From: Flavobacteriaceae bacterium PS02336
GTDB lineage: Bacteria; Bacteroidota; Bacteroidia; Flavobacteriales; Flavobacteriaceae
Direction of reading: 5' to 3'
Assembly (NCBI GenBank): GCA_029960065.1
Contig: JASCOF010000002.1
Coordinates: forward strand, 967,386 to 1,031,385
DNA: 64,000 nt
The notes beneath the pieces are model-generated. The model searched no databases and was not told where the DNA came from. It worked only from the letters and a program-made list of their open reading frames with translations. Made by a program: the position numbers and the translations under genes. Of this stretch, positions 17,601 through 26,594 are shown one piece after another. Numbering within the stretch: position 1 is the stretch's first letter; every line of letters begins with the position of its first letter.

Positions 17601-18119
17601 ATGCTTATTAAGTCTGTAAACGGAAAATCACCTTTGATTCCAGAGGATTTCTATGTTGCCGAAAATGCTACAATTGTAGGAGATGTTACTTTTGGTGATT
17701 CCTGCAGCGTTTGGTTTAACGCAGTAATTAGGGGAGACGTACATTTTATTAAAATTGGTAATAAAGTAAATATCCAAGACGGAGCAATTATTCACTGTAC
17801 TTATCAAAAACATCCAACAATTATTGGAAATAACGTTTCTATAGGACATAATGCTATTGTACATGGCTGTACGATTCACGATAACGTTTTGATTGGAATG
17901 GGAGCCATTGTAATGGACAATTGTGTCGTAGAAAGCAATGCTATTGTAGCTGCTGGAGCTGTTGTAACTCAAAACACAGTTGTAACTTCTGGAAGCATTT
18001 ACGCAGGTGTTCCTGCCAAAAAAGTAAAAGATATTGATCAGTCTAATTTTGCAGGTGAAATCGAGCGTATTTCAAATAATTATGTAATGTATTCGAGCTG
18101 GTTTAAAAACGAAGAATAA
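17601..18119 (+). CDS. gamma carbonic anhydrase family protein (YrdA/PaaY type)
   Basis: A 172-residue left-handed parallel beta-helix protein made of hexapeptide repeats (for example VWFNAVIRGDVHFIKIGN, IGHNAIVHGCTI). The three zinc-ligand histidines of gamma-class enzymes appear as His in IIHCTY, SIGHNAIVHG. Real carbonic anhydrase activity in this subgroup is uncertain; some members are only structural homologs. It starts 11 nt after the PorP/SprF gene and ends at a long terminator hairpin. Confidence 0.88.
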   Translation: MLIKSVNGKSPLIPEDFYVAENATIVGDVTFGDSCSVWFNAVIRGDVHFIKIGNKVNIQDGAIIHCTYQKHPTIIGNNVSIGHNAIVHGCTIHDNVLIGMGAIVMDNCVVESNAIVAAGAVVTQNTVVTSGSIYAGVPAKKVKDIDQSNFAGEIERISNNYVMYSSWFKNEE

Positions 18120-18136
18120 AAAATAAACAAATAATA

Positions 18137-18195
18137 AAAATTCCAAATTCCAATGAAGTGTCAGCAATTATTGGAATTTGGAATTTTTATTTTTT
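18137..18195. terminator. long bidirectional terminator hairpin
   Basis: A perfect 17-bp inverted repeat (18137-18153 with 18171-18187, core ATTCCAAATTCCAA) has a 17-nt loop. On the plus strand the T run continues to about 18197; on the minus strand the 3' side is A/T rich. It lies between convergent genes ending at 18119 and 18211. Confidence 0.8.
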
Positions 18196-18210
18196 TTGAA
18201 TTTGAAAAAA

Positions 18211-18927
18211 TTATAAATTGATTTTTTCGAAAAAGGCATTTTTGTAGCTTTCGCTGATTGGAACTCTTTTGTCGCTAATTAAAACCTTGTTTTTCTGAAT
18301 AGATTTTACATGTTTAATATTAATGATGTATGATCTATGAATTCGCGAAAAACCTTTGCTGGAAAGCAGGTTTTCTAATTTGATTAAACTAATAAGAGTC
18401 AAAGTAAATTTGTTGTCAGTGGTGTAAATTTTGACGTAATCTTTTAATCCCTCAATAAAAAGAATGTCTGCAAAATTTAATTTCACATTTTCATATTCCG
18501 CTCTAACGAACATAAAATCTTGCTCGATTTCGGGTGCATTTGTAGTTTCCGAAATAGCTTGTTGTGCAGCAACTGGCTGTATAGCCTGCTGTGCTCTGAC
18601 AACTGCTTTTAAAAATCGGTGAAATGGAATTGGTTTAACCAGATAATCAACAGCACCTAAATTAAACCCCTCTACAGCATAATCTGAATAAGCAGTCGTA
18701 AATATAACCAGCGGCTTTTTTTCGATGGTGTTTATAAAGTCAATTCCAGAAAAATGAGGCATTTCTATATCCAGAAAAATCAAATCAATATTATTCTGAT
18801 TAATAAATGAAACAGCATCAATCGCATTGTTAAAAGAACTAATTAGTTCCAGCGAATCTACTTTTTTGACAAAATCCTGCAATAATTCTACTGCTAAAGG
18901 TTCGTCATCAATAATTACACATTTCAT
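18211..18927 (-). CDS. LytTR-family response regulator
   Basis: A 238-residue regulator. The receiver domain has acidic residues D7-D8, phospho-acceptor Asp53 (in LIFLDIEMPHFSG) and the KPI motif; the C-terminal LytTR DNA-binding domain holds SRIHRSYIINIKHV and EGLKDYVKIYT. The start is the ATG at 18925-18927 (MKCVIIDDEP); an upstream in-frame methionine would add a non-conserved tail. It is 132 nt downstream of the LytS-like kinase and is its likely partner. The targets are probably the neighbouring surface-protein genes, which is inference from position. Confidence 0.92.
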   Translation of the reverse strand: MKCVIIDDEPLAVELLQDFVKKVDSLELISSFNNAIDAVSFINQNNIDLIFLDIEMPHFSGIDFINTIEKKPLVIFTTAYSDYAVEGFNLGAVDYLVKPIPFHRFLKAVVRAQQAIQPVAAQQAISETTNAPEIEQDFMFVRAEYENVKLNFADILFIEGLKDYVKIYTTDNKFTLTLISLIKLENLLSSKGFSRIHRSYIINIKHVKSIQKNKVLISDKRVPISESYKNAFFEKINL

Positions 18928-19059
18928 TTTTTCAGAATTAAGTTTTATAATTTGTTTTTGGCATTCCAAAAGTACTTTTAAACCAGTAAATTAAGTTTTA
19001 AAATTTTCATAAAATACTGATTAAGAAATAAAAATATGTTTTAATAATAATTCAATTTA

Positions 19060-20175
19060 CTATATACCGGTTTTAATTTCATCCAATTTTAGATTTAAAT
19101 GAACTCGATAATATTCATTATCCTGAGTAATGGTTAGTTCGTGTGCATTTGGATAAAGTAAATCAAGTCGGCTTTGAATGTTCACTAATCCTATCCCTGA
19201 ATTTTCAGGATCTCTCACATAGCTTTCAATTGTATTTTCGATCCAGAAATCAAGATTATTATCGGTAATCAGGATTTTAATTTTTACATGGGCGGCACCT
19301 TTATAATCTGTTCCATATTTAAAAGCATTTTCAACAAAAGAAATGAGTAATAAGGGTTCAATAAATTTGTTTTTAGTATCACCATGTACATTAATTACAA
19401 TGTCTTCAATATTGTTTAATCTCAGTTTTTGCAGTTCAATATAGTTCTGAATATAATTAACCTCTTTTTCTAAAGCCACCGTTTTGTTATCGGTTTCATA
19501 AAGCATATAGCGCATGAGTTCAGATAACGTGACGATGGCATCAGGGACCAAATCAGATTTTTTGTGTGCCAGCGAATAAATACTATTTAAAGAATTGAAT
19601 AAAAAATGCGGGTTAGTTTGTTTACGCAGATAAATTAATTCTGTATTAGTTCTATGCGTTTCGGCAATCAGTTTATTTTGCTGATTATTATAAAACTCAG
19701 TCAATGTTCTAATAATCGCGCTAATTGTTATAATCAAAATATAGAAAAATGAGGGACCGAGTTTAAAGAAAATCGGTTGTCGCATTTCAATTCTTTGAGG
19801 CATCATATGATCAGGTCTCGGAAAAAAATGCGGCCCCTGCGGAATCATTCTCGCAGGCATTATATTTTCGGGTCTTAAATGTCTGAATTCAGGAATTGTA
19901 TAGTTTATTCGAACAATCATAAAAACAGCTATAAGGCCAAAAGCATACAAACCATACAGCCAGTACTTTTTTTGTAAAAGATAGGAGGGAACCAAATAAA
20001 AATAGTTCAGATAAAACAAGACAATTCCTGTGATCCATTGCACATAAAAATCACTACTCATCTTAAACGGACTTTCGTAAAACTGAATTAATGAAGTTAA
20101 AATAAAGAAAACCCATATTGCACAATGAAATAGAATTTTGTTATAGCCGGTATTTTTTAAGGTATCTAACTGCAT
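19060..20175 (-). CDS. LytS-type sensor histidine kinase with Met/His/Pro-rich periplasmic loop
   Basis: A 371-residue kinase of the His_kinase (PF06580) family. Four predicted transmembrane helices lie at about residues 12-31, 45-63, 72-90 and 141-158. The phospho-acceptor is His190 in TNPHFLFNSLNSIY, and the ATPase domain carries ENAFKYG and GIGLVNIQSRL. Between helices 3 and 4, residues 91-134 are rich in Pro (9), Met (5) and His (3), and should face the periplasm; this is unusual for the family and may sense a metal. The gene ends where its upstream neighbour, DUF4907, begins the same operon. Confidence 0.9.
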   Translation of the reverse strand: MQLDTLKNTGYNKILFHCAIWVFFILTSLIQFYESPFKMSSDFYVQWITGIVLFYLNYFYLVPSYLLQKKYWLYGLYAFGLIAVFMIVRINYTIPEFRHLRPENIMPARMIPQGPHFFPRPDHMMPQRIEMRQPIFFKLGPSFFYILIITISAIIRTLTEFYNNQQNKLIAETHRTNTELIYLRKQTNPHFLFNSLNSIYSLAHKKSDLVPDAIVTLSELMRYMLYETDNKTVALEKEVNYIQNYIELQKLRLNNIEDIVINVHGDTKNKFIEPLLLISFVENAFKYGTDYKGAAHVKIKILITDNNLDFWIENTIESYVRDPENSGIGLVNIQSRLDLLYPNAHELTITQDNEYYRVHLNLKLDEIKTGI

Positions 20176-20511
20176 TTATAATTTTATTTTTAATAAAATT
20201 AAATCTTTTTTGGTTACCGCTGGAGATAAGTTTTGTTTGAGTTTTTGTTTTACAAGATCGGCTACTTTGAGCGCATCGCTTTCTGTAGCAAAACTTTTGT
20301 CTTCACTAATTACTGGAATGACGGTCTGCTTAATGAGTGTTTTTTCTTTGTAAGCAATCGTATATCCCCAGCCTGAATTTGTTTTAAAAGTACTAGAAGT
20401 CAGTACTTCTTTTTCGTTACAGGAACTAAAAAATAAAAGGAATACAAAAAAGAGTAAACACTTCTGGATATTGTTCCAGAAGTGTTTTGTACTATTAATT
20501 ATCATCATCAC
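20176..20511 (-). CDS. DUF4907 family lipoprotein
   Basis: A 111-residue lipoprotein with a signal peptide and lipobox FSSCNEK (Cys at about residue 31). The mature part includes GWGYTIAYKEKTLIKQTVIPVI and ESDALKVADLVKQKL, which I recognise as DUF4907-like. Function unknown. It overlaps the Kelch gene upstream by 17 bp and directly abuts the kinase gene, so all are likely co-transcribed. The start at 20511 could be one or two Met codons later. Confidence 0.75.
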   Translation of the reverse strand: MMMIINSTKHFWNNIQKCLLFFVFLLFFSSCNEKEVLTSSTFKTNSGWGYTIAYKEKTLIKQTVIPVISEDKSFATESDALKVADLVKQKLKQNLSPAVTKKDLILLKIKL

Positions 20512-21499
20512 TTTGTTCTTCTAAAGGTCTAAATTCCCAAGCATCATCGAAGTATGAAGTACCAATTCTGCCTAACATATAATAACCTCTATTGTTGATT
20601 GTAAAAGCAACAGCATCAGTTCTAGTAGCTCCTTCCATTGGTGTTCTCTCTACCCATAAATCGGTTGTAGGATTGTATTCCCAAATCGTTTTTATATTTT
20701 CACCTCCAACAATATATCCTAATCCATTCATTGAAAAACTAGAAGCATTTGAACGAACGATTGCATAATCATCGTTGTATGAATAGTCATCATCAGTATC
20801 TTTATCGATATCACGTTTTCTTGTCCAAGTATCTGCTGCGGGATCAAATTCCCAAAAATCTTCTTGATAAGTACCATTGTTTACACCTGTAACTAAGTAC
20901 GCTTTATCTGCAATAACGAAAACCGTGGCGTTACGTCTTTTATTACCGCTAAAACCATTTACAAGTGTCCATGCATCGGTTTGGTCATTATATTGATAAA
21001 AGTCTTTTAAATAATTTCCATCATACCCAGTTCCAAAATAAGCTTTACCGCCCACTTGAAAACCAACCGCAGCATAACGGCCTGTTCCTGCAAAATCTGC
21101 TTTTTGTGTCCAGCTGTTGCTAGAAGGATTGTATTGATAAAAATCTTTTAGTTTGTTTGTACCATCATAACCAAGACCTACATATCCTTTTTCATTTAAG
21201 GCGAAGCTGGAAGCTGAACTTCTGCCTGCTCCTGCAAAATCTGCTTTTTGTTCCCAATAATCTCCAGTAGAGTTGTAAACCCATAAATCTTTTAAATATT
21301 CATCGCCTGTATAACCGCCAACTACATATGCGAAATCCCCAATAACGAAACTTGTTGCACTAGATCTTGCCGGGCCGTCAAAGGCTGATTTTTTAATCCA
21401 ATTACCCATTAATTCGTCATCTTCATCATTACTGCAGCTTACAAAAAAAAGGCTCGAAAAAAGCGCTGTGAATAAAATTCCTTTTTTTAGATTAATCAT
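20495..21499 (-). CDS. Kelch-repeat lipoprotein (six-bladed beta-propeller)
   Basis: A 334-residue lipoprotein with signal peptide and lipobox FFVSCSND (Cys at about residue 22). It consists of six Kelch-type repeats of about 48 residues, each ending in patterns like LKDFYQYNPSSNSWTQKADF, so it should fold as a closed propeller. The tail is acidic (EEQSDDDN). No catalytic residues are evident; ligand or protein binding at the cell surface is the usual role. It sits between a beta-barrel gene and DUF4907. Confidence 0.85.
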   Translation of the reverse strand: MINLKKGILFTALFSSLFFVSCSNDEDDELMGNWIKKSAFDGPARSSATSFVIGDFAYVVGGYTGDEYLKDLWVYNSTGDYWEQKADFAGAGRSSASSFALNEKGYVGLGYDGTNKLKDFYQYNPSSNSWTQKADFAGTGRYAAVGFQVGGKAYFGTGYDGNYLKDFYQYNDQTDAWTLVNGFSGNKRRNATVFVIADKAYLVTGVNNGTYQEDFWEFDPAADTWTRKRDIDKDTDDDYSYNDDYAIVRSNASSFSMNGLGYIVGGENIKTIWEYNPTTDLWVERTPMEGATRTDAVAFTINNRGYYMLGRIGTSYFDDAWEFRPLEEQSDDDN

Positions 21500-21516
21500 A
21501 GTGTGTTTAATTTTAT

Positions 21517-22350
21517 TTATTGTTTGTATTTGATCCCTATTCCTAAAATGTAGCCATTTCCTGTGCTATAATCATAAATCGTATGATTGCTGTTGTCTGT
21601 TAATTTGTATTTTTTATTAAAATCATAACCAGCTTTAAAATTTAAAAAACAATTACCACTCACATTTCTTTCGTATTCAAAAGCAGTTGTCATTTGAGAT
21701 AAAATGGCTTTTTTCTCTATATTTTCAGATGCATCTAAATGATAAAAATTACCGTTAAAGCTGTTGGTCAATTTAAACTCATTTCTTACATTGTTAGAAT
21801 ATGTAATTTTAGAATCAGGAAATCCAATTCTTAAATTGGTTTTATCAGAAAACCTATAATCTAAAGCCACAATTGGAGTTAGTTTTGGCGCTCCAAAAAT
21901 GGATGTTCTTCCAGCTCCAATTACAATGTTTGATTTTGAATTCAATTGCTGCTCAATGGTTATATTTCCTAAAACCGTTACATCAGATAGATCTAAATTT
22001 TGTTCAAAATTTGCTGTTGGAATAATAGAAAATTGCCATTTCGTTTTTTCTGCAATCTGCTGTGAAAATTCAAATTTGTTTTGAATCTGATTGAATTTAT
22101 CCTGATCCTGATAAAAATCAAATGGATTCAATTCGTAATTCACTTTTAAATTTGAGTATTCCAATGTATTGGCGATTTTGTATTTGGTTCCAAGATTCTT
22201 TTGGTATGAAATACCTATATCAGTTCCATTAAAATTGATCTTATTTGTCGATTCAATTTTAATGTTTGCGTAAGCAGCAAAATTTTCCTGCGCCTTAACA
22301 CTTAAAAAAGAAACTGAAAAAAGAGAACAAATTAAAAACCTTACTATCAT
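21517..22350 (-). CDS. outer membrane beta-barrel protein, unnamed family
   Basis: A 277-residue protein with a signal peptide ending near VKAQENF (about residue 21) and alternating polar/hydrophobic strands throughout, ending in IGIKYKQ, typical of a small outer membrane barrel (about 12 strands by eye). I do not recognise a named family. It is the first gene of the Kelch-DUF4907-LytS-LytTR operon and is divergent from DUF4270. It may be the membrane partner of the Kelch lipoprotein. Confidence 0.7.
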   Translation of the reverse strand: MIVRFLICSLFSVSFLSVKAQENFAAYANIKIESTNKINFNGTDIGISYQKNLGTKYKIANTLEYSNLKVNYELNPFDFYQDQDKFNQIQNKFEFSQQIAEKTKWQFSIIPTANFEQNLDLSDVTVLGNITIEQQLNSKSNIVIGAGRTSIFGAPKLTPIVALDYRFSDKTNLRIGFPDSKITYSNNVRNEFKLTNSFNGNFYHLDASENIEKKAILSQMTTAFEYERNVSGNCFLNFKAGYDFNKKYKLTDNSNHTIYDYSTGNGYILGIGIKYKQ

Positions 22351-22368
22351 TACTTATTTTATTGGTTT

Positions 22369-22376
22369 CAAAAGTA
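22369..22376 (-). promoter_or_regulatory. -7 promoter element for the barrel-Kelch-LytTR operon
   Basis: Minus-strand TACTTTTG matches the -7 consensus, 18 nt upstream of the ATG at 22348-22350. The -33 region (about 22392) carries a TTG with a spacing of 15 nt, slightly short. Confidence 0.5.
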
Positions 22377-22437
22377 AGCGGATAGCTCTCCCAAAAAAAA
22401 GAAGATATATATATGGGGTCTTTTGATAGACTAAATC

Positions 22438-22451
22438 GCCTTTTTTAAGGC
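22438..22451. other. short inverted repeat in the divergent DUF4270/barrel promoter region
   Basis: GCCTT-TTTT-AAGGC lies midway in the 234-nt divergent spacer. It may be an operator or chance; no LytTR-type tandem repeat is obvious by eye. Confidence 0.3.
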
Positions 22452-22559
22452 TGAAATGAATTTTATGACCCAAAGGAGCATCATAGATAGTTTTGTCCTA
22501 TTTGTAGCCTAAAAAAGCGTGATGGTATATGTTATAGTGTGGCGCGGAAGCTTGCATTT

Positions 22560-22567
22560 TATATTTG
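22560..22567 (+). promoter_or_regulatory. -7 promoter element for the DUF4270 gene
   Basis: TATATTTG followed by CTTAA, 17 nt before the ATG at 22585, matches the consensus. No TTG is present at the -33 distance, which could mean activator dependence; that is inference. Confidence 0.55.
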
Positions 22568-22584
22568 CTTAAAAAATATAAATT

Positions 22585-23913
22585 ATGCACAAGTTATTAT
22601 TAGTCTTGCTTTTGGTATTCACTTTATTTTCATGTGGTACAGATACTGATACTGGCGAATTTACTGTTGGTTCAGATTATTTAGCTTTGAGCAATAAAGT
22701 GATTCTAATTGATACAGTGACAGTGGAGATGTCAACTATAAATTTTGATTCGCTTATAACCTCCAGCAGAAGCCGAATTTTAATTGGAAATTACGAAGAT
22801 CCTGTTTTTGGAAAGGTAAAATCAGATAGCTATTTTCAGCTCTCAGCAAGTGCTTACGCTTTAAATGGTTCTACTTCGGATACCCAAGCCGTAAATTATG
22901 TTTTTGATTCTATTTCGATGATATTAAAATATGATAAATATTATTATGGAGATACAACGAGAGTTCAAACATTTAATATTCATCAGCTGACTCAAAAAGT
23001 AAAACCCAATACTGATGATCAAAGCTTTTACAATAATTCAACTTTAAATTATAGTTCTGAAAGTCTGGGGAAAATTTCTTTTACACCAAGACCCAATCAG
23101 AAAGACTCCATTAATATTAAAATGAATGATGTATTTGGAGAAGCTCTTTTTCAAAAAATTAAAAAAAGGGAAATTACCGATTTCGACAGCTTTTCAGAGT
23201 ATTTAAAAGGACTTGTTTTAGTGCCTGAAACTTCAAATTCTTCCAGTGTTATTGGTTTCAGTGTCTCAACAAGTAAAGTTCGTCTATACTACTCCAAATA
23301 TCGGGCAAATGAAGACGAGATATCTTATATAGTTGATTTTACTATAAGCGATATTGCCAAACAGTTTAACTCGATTTCACTCGATAAGTCGGGAACAATA
23401 TTGCAGAATCTCCCCATATCGAGCAGTAAGTTATCAAGTTCCCTAACTAACAATCAAGGATTTATTCAATCAGGAACTGGTGTAGCATGCCGGATTGATT
23501 TTCCGAGTATAAAGCAGCTAAAAAATATCTCTACAAATGGTGCCATTGTTAATGCAGAATTAGTTTTGAAACCAGTTAATAACTCTTATTCAGAAAAATA
23601 TCCTTTAGAAGACTCGCTTGCAGTTTATGAAGGAGATAATTTGAATCGAGTTAGCGGAACATTAGTAAATTCGGCGGGCACAACCGTTTATGGACTATTG
23701 AATAAAAAAAGTGATGAATTTAATGAAAACATAGCTTATACAATTCCTATTGGAAATTTTCTTCAAAAGGAAATGCTCAAAAAAGCCGATTCAAGATCAT
23801 CTTTAATCTTAACACTGCCGGGAATTTCCAAATCGGTTGATCGAATAGTTTTGGCAGATCAAAAAAAATCCAATAATAAAATTCAGCTGAAAATTTATTA
23901 CATCTCATATTAA
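22585..23913 (+). CDS. DUF4270 family lipoprotein
   Basis: A 442-residue lipoprotein with lipobox LFSCGTDT (Cys at about residue 17). The sequence GSDYLALSNKVILIDTVTVEMST followed by SRILIGNYEDPVFGKV is the DUF4270 hallmark (quoted in parts). Function is unknown; the family is widespread in Bacteroidota and is likely periplasmic or surface-exposed. Its stop overlaps the start of the next barrel gene by one base, so the two are translationally coupled. Confidence 0.85.
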   Translation: MHKLLLVLLLVFTLFSCGTDTDTGEFTVGSDYLALSNKVILIDTVTVEMSTINFDSLITSSRSRILIGNYEDPVFGKVKSDSYFQLSASAYALNGSTSDTQAVNYVFDSISMILKYDKYYYGDTTRVQTFNIHQLTQKVKPNTDDQSFYNNSTLNYSSESLGKISFTPRPNQKDSINIKMNDVFGEALFQKIKKREITDFDSFSEYLKGLVLVPETSNSSSVIGFSVSTSKVRLYYSKYRANEDEISYIVDFTISDIAKQFNSISLDKSGTILQNLPISSSKLSSSLTNNQGFIQSGTGVACRIDFPSIKQLKNISTNGAIVNAELVLKPVNNSYSEKYPLEDSLAVYEGDNLNRVSGTLVNSAGTTVYGLLNKKSDEFNENIAYTIPIGNFLQKEMLKKADSRSSLILTLPGISKSVDRIVLADQKKSNNKIQLKIYYISY

Positions 23914-25148
23914 TGAAAAATAAAATTCTTTTATGGAGCTGCTTCATTTTGATGTCGCTGACTTCGTTCTCTCAAAGTATTTCGAGTTCACCATATTCAT
24001 TATATGGAGTTGGAAGTTTGTATGATTCAGATTTTGGTTATCTGCCTTCCATTGGTTCTTCAGGTATTGCCCTGCCTTCAGACACTTTTATCAATAATTT
24101 AAATCCGGCTTCTTTAGGCTTTATGTATCAAAATCACTTTTTGTTTGATATAGGAGGAAAAGCCATCGCGACAACATATCAGAGCAGTTCACGCAAAGAG
24201 AGTCGAAATAATTTTCAATTTTCACATTTAGCATTTGCATTTCCAGTTACTAAAAAATCAGCCTTTAGTTTTTCACTTCGTCCGTATTCCAGTTCGACAT
24301 TTAAAATTTCAAATTTGAAACTTCCAATAATGGACGGGCAGGAATACTATTATCTTACGGCCGAAGGATCTGGCGGTCTAAATAATTTGGATTTTTCATA
24401 TGGATATCGATTGGGTAAAAAACTAACATTGGGAGTTACTGCCACAGTGCTTTTTGGAAATACAATTGATGATCGAGCATTTCTAATTGGAAACACCATT
24501 ACAACAATTCATAAAAAAACAGACTACAATGGAGTACGGGCTACATTAGGAGCGCAGTATAAAATTGATTCAACTTTTACAATTGGAACAACATTTAAAG
24601 TTCCTTCAAGAATCAATGCTTCTAAAGTACAATCTGTCGCGTCAATTGCAGATGAAGTAGAATCTACTGTTGAATCTGAAACATCTTCAGATACAGATGA
24701 TTATTATATGCCTTTGGAAATGGGAATCGGGATAAGCAAAAGATTCAAGAATAATCTTAATTTGACTTTAGACTACGAAAGAAGTCTTTGGGAAAATACA
24801 AACCAATCTGATTTATATGGCAATTTTGTTAATCAAGATCGCTTTGCGGCTGGACTTACTTATAGTTCTAAAAAAAATCCTAGAAAATACTGGGATCGAG
24901 TAGGATATGCGGCTGGAATAAGTTATGATACGGGTTATCTTAAAGTTGATGCAAATCGAGTTCATAATGCATCATTTTCGATTGGTTTAAATCTGCCAAT
25001 TGATAATACATTTTCATCTTTGAATGTTTCCTACTCTTATGGTCAGAAAGGAAGAATAGCGAATGATCTAATTAAAGAAAATTATCATAAAATATCACTG
25101 AATTTATCGTTGGACGGAATTTGGTTCGTTAAGCGAAAAATAGAGTAG
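23913..25148 (+). CDS. outer membrane beta-barrel protein coupled to DUF4270
   Basis: A 411-residue protein with a signal peptide (cleavage near TSFSQS, about residue 21). The mature part starts ISSSPYSLYGVGSLYDSDFG and contains LNPASLGFMYQNHFLFDIGGKA, a pattern resembling FadL/OmpP1-type barrels of Bacteroidota, then many amphipathic strands. It overlaps DUF4270 by one base and ends 1 nt from the converging murI gene. Transport or anchoring are both possible; the family assignment is by pattern only. Confidence 0.72.
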   Translation: MKNKILLWSCFILMSLTSFSQSISSSPYSLYGVGSLYDSDFGYLPSIGSSGIALPSDTFINNLNPASLGFMYQNHFLFDIGGKAIATTYQSSSRKESRNNFQFSHLAFAFPVTKKSAFSFSLRPYSSSTFKISNLKLPIMDGQEYYYLTAEGSGGLNNLDFSYGYRLGKKLTLGVTATVLFGNTIDDRAFLIGNTITTIHKKTDYNGVRATLGAQYKIDSTFTIGTTFKVPSRINASKVQSVASIADEVESTVESETSSDTDDYYMPLEMGIGISKRFKNNLNLTLDYERSLWENTNQSDLYGNFVNQDRFAAGLTYSSKKNPRKYWDRVGYAAGISYDTGYLKVDANRVHNASFSIGLNLPIDNTFSSLNVSYSYGQKGRIANDLIKENYHKISLNLSLDGIWFVKRKIE

Positions 25149-25149
25149 T

Positions 25150-25926
25150 TTAAAAGTCTTTTTTTATAACTGGATATTTGTATTCTAAAATAGACTCAAG
25201 CACTTTTGGATCTGAATTGACATAAAAAACAGGATCATTTTGAGCGATGTCTGAAAAGCCTACTTTATCCTGCAGCAAGTTTTTAGTTTGTCTTGCAACA
25301 GCTTCTCCTGAATCTATTATTTTAATATGATCTGGGAGAATTTTTTTGATTTGCGGAATCAAATACGGATAATGACTGCAGCCTAAAACAAGGTAATCAA
25401 TATTGGCTTCAATCATAGGCTGTAAGTACGACTCTAAAAGCTGTGTCATTTCTGGAGAATATAGATTGCCATCTTCAATTAGCTGTACAAGTCCGTGACC
25501 AACTTGTTCCACTATTTTAGTGTTTTGAAACATCTCAGCAGTCTTGTTAAACAATTCACTGTTTAGAGTTCCTTTGGTAGCTAAAATTCCAATTACCTGC
25601 GTTTGAGAATTATTTGCTGCGGGTTTAATTGCAGGTTCGATTCCTACAAACGGAATATCGTAATCTGCACGTAATTCAAATATTGCATTTGTTGTGGCCG
25701 TATTGCAGGCAACTACGATTAGTTTGCAATTATTTTCAAGTAAAAATTCTACATTTTTTTTGCTCAATGCGACAATTTCATCCTTAGTTTTTTGACCGTA
25801 TGGAGCATTTTTACTGTCAGCCAGATAAATGGTTTTTTCGTTTGGAAGAAGATCATGAATAGCGCTCCAGATGGAAGTTCCGCCAATACCAGAATCAAAA
25901 ACGCCTATAGGATTATTGTTTGTCAT
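25150..25926 (-). CDS. murI: glutamate racemase
   Basis: A 258-residue cytoplasmic enzyme that makes D-glutamate for peptidoglycan. Catalytic cysteines are C74 (VVACNTATT) and C183 (LGCSHYPYL); the N-terminal GVFDSGIGG motif is present. A -7 box lies only 4 nt upstream of the ATG, so the mRNA may be leaderless. It is downstream of the bamA-skp operon but separated from it by a terminator. Confidence 0.95.
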   Translation of the reverse strand: MTNNNPIGVFDSGIGGTSIWSAIHDLLPNEKTIYLADSKNAPYGQKTKDEIVALSKKNVEFLLENNCKLIVVACNTATTNAIFELRADYDIPFVGIEPAIKPAANNSQTQVIGILATKGTLNSELFNKTAEMFQNTKIVEQVGHGLVQLIEDGNLYSPEMTQLLESYLQPMIEANIDYLVLGCSHYPYLIPQIKKILPDHIKIIDSGEAVARQTKNLLQDKVGFSDIAQNDPVFYVNSDPKVLESILEYKYPVIKKDF

Positions 25927-25930
25927 AAAG

Positions 25931-25938
25931 CAAAATTA
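25931..25938 (-). promoter_or_regulatory. -7 promoter element immediately upstream of murI
   Basis: Minus-strand TAATTTTG, then CTTT, then the ATG. The predicted transcription start would fall at or beside the start codon. Confidence 0.5.
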
Positions 25939-26017
25939 CTATTTTTTAGATAAAATTTATAACTCTAAGTTAATTCAATTCTTGAAATTATATCCAAGAT
26001 TAATTTTAATTTTTTGT

Positions 26018-26053
26018 AAAAAAAAACTGCTCAATTTCTAGAATTGAACAGTT
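26018..26053 (-). terminator. intrinsic terminator after the skp gene pair
   Basis: Minus-strand stem AACTGTTCAATT/AATTGAGCAGTT (one G-U pair) is followed by nine T. It ends the uppS-bamA-skp operon before murI. Confidence 0.82.
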
Positions 26054-26075
26054 AATTTTTGAGTTTTGAATTTTC

Positions 26076-26579
26076 TTAGAATCCTAAATCTTTTTTAACG
26101 TCAGCAGTGATGTTTGGACCATCAGCTAATAAAAGAGTAGAACCATCTAAAACGTATTGGAAACCTTTAGCTTTACCAACTTTTTGGATAGAAGCTCTTA
26201 CTTTTTCCATTAAAGGTTTTACGATATCAGTTTCTTTTTGTTGTAGTTCTTTTTGTGCATTGTCTCTGTAATCAACAATTCTTTTTTGCATATCTTGAAC
26301 TTCTTTAGAACGCTCAGTATTAACAGCATCAGTTACTGTAGTAGCTTCTTGCTCATACTTTTTGATTTTTACCTGATACTCATCAACCATCTTTTTGTAT
26401 TCAGCATCATATGTTCCACTTAATTTTTGCAGCTGATTTTGAGCATCTAGCATAGCAGGCATTTTCGACATAATCTCGCTGACATCAACATGAGCTACCT
26501 TCGCTTGTGCGTTCATTGTGTTACTTGCTCCTAAAATAAGAATTGCAGCAATTAGTAAAGTTTTGATTTGTTTCATCAT
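26076..26579 (-). CDS. OmpH/Skp family periplasmic chaperone
   Basis: A 167-residue protein with a signal peptide ending near NAQAKVAH (about residue 24) and a long alpha-helical, coiled-coil body rich in Lys/Glu/Gln, as in Skp, whose tentacles hold unfolded outer membrane proteins. The conserved VAHVDVSEIMSKMPAM start and GFQYVLDGSTLLLADG end are family features. It follows a larger paralog by 15 nt, in the same operon as bamA. Confidence 0.9.
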   Translation of the reverse strand: MMKQIKTLLIAAILILGASNTMNAQAKVAHVDVSEIMSKMPAMLDAQNQLQKLSGTYDAEYKKMVDEYQVKIKKYEQEATTVTDAVNTERSKEVQDMQKRIVDYRDNAQKELQQKETDIVKPLMEKVRASIQKVGKAKGFQYVLDGSTLLLADGPNITADVKKDLGF

Positions 26580-26594
26580 TTTTAAAAATATTAA

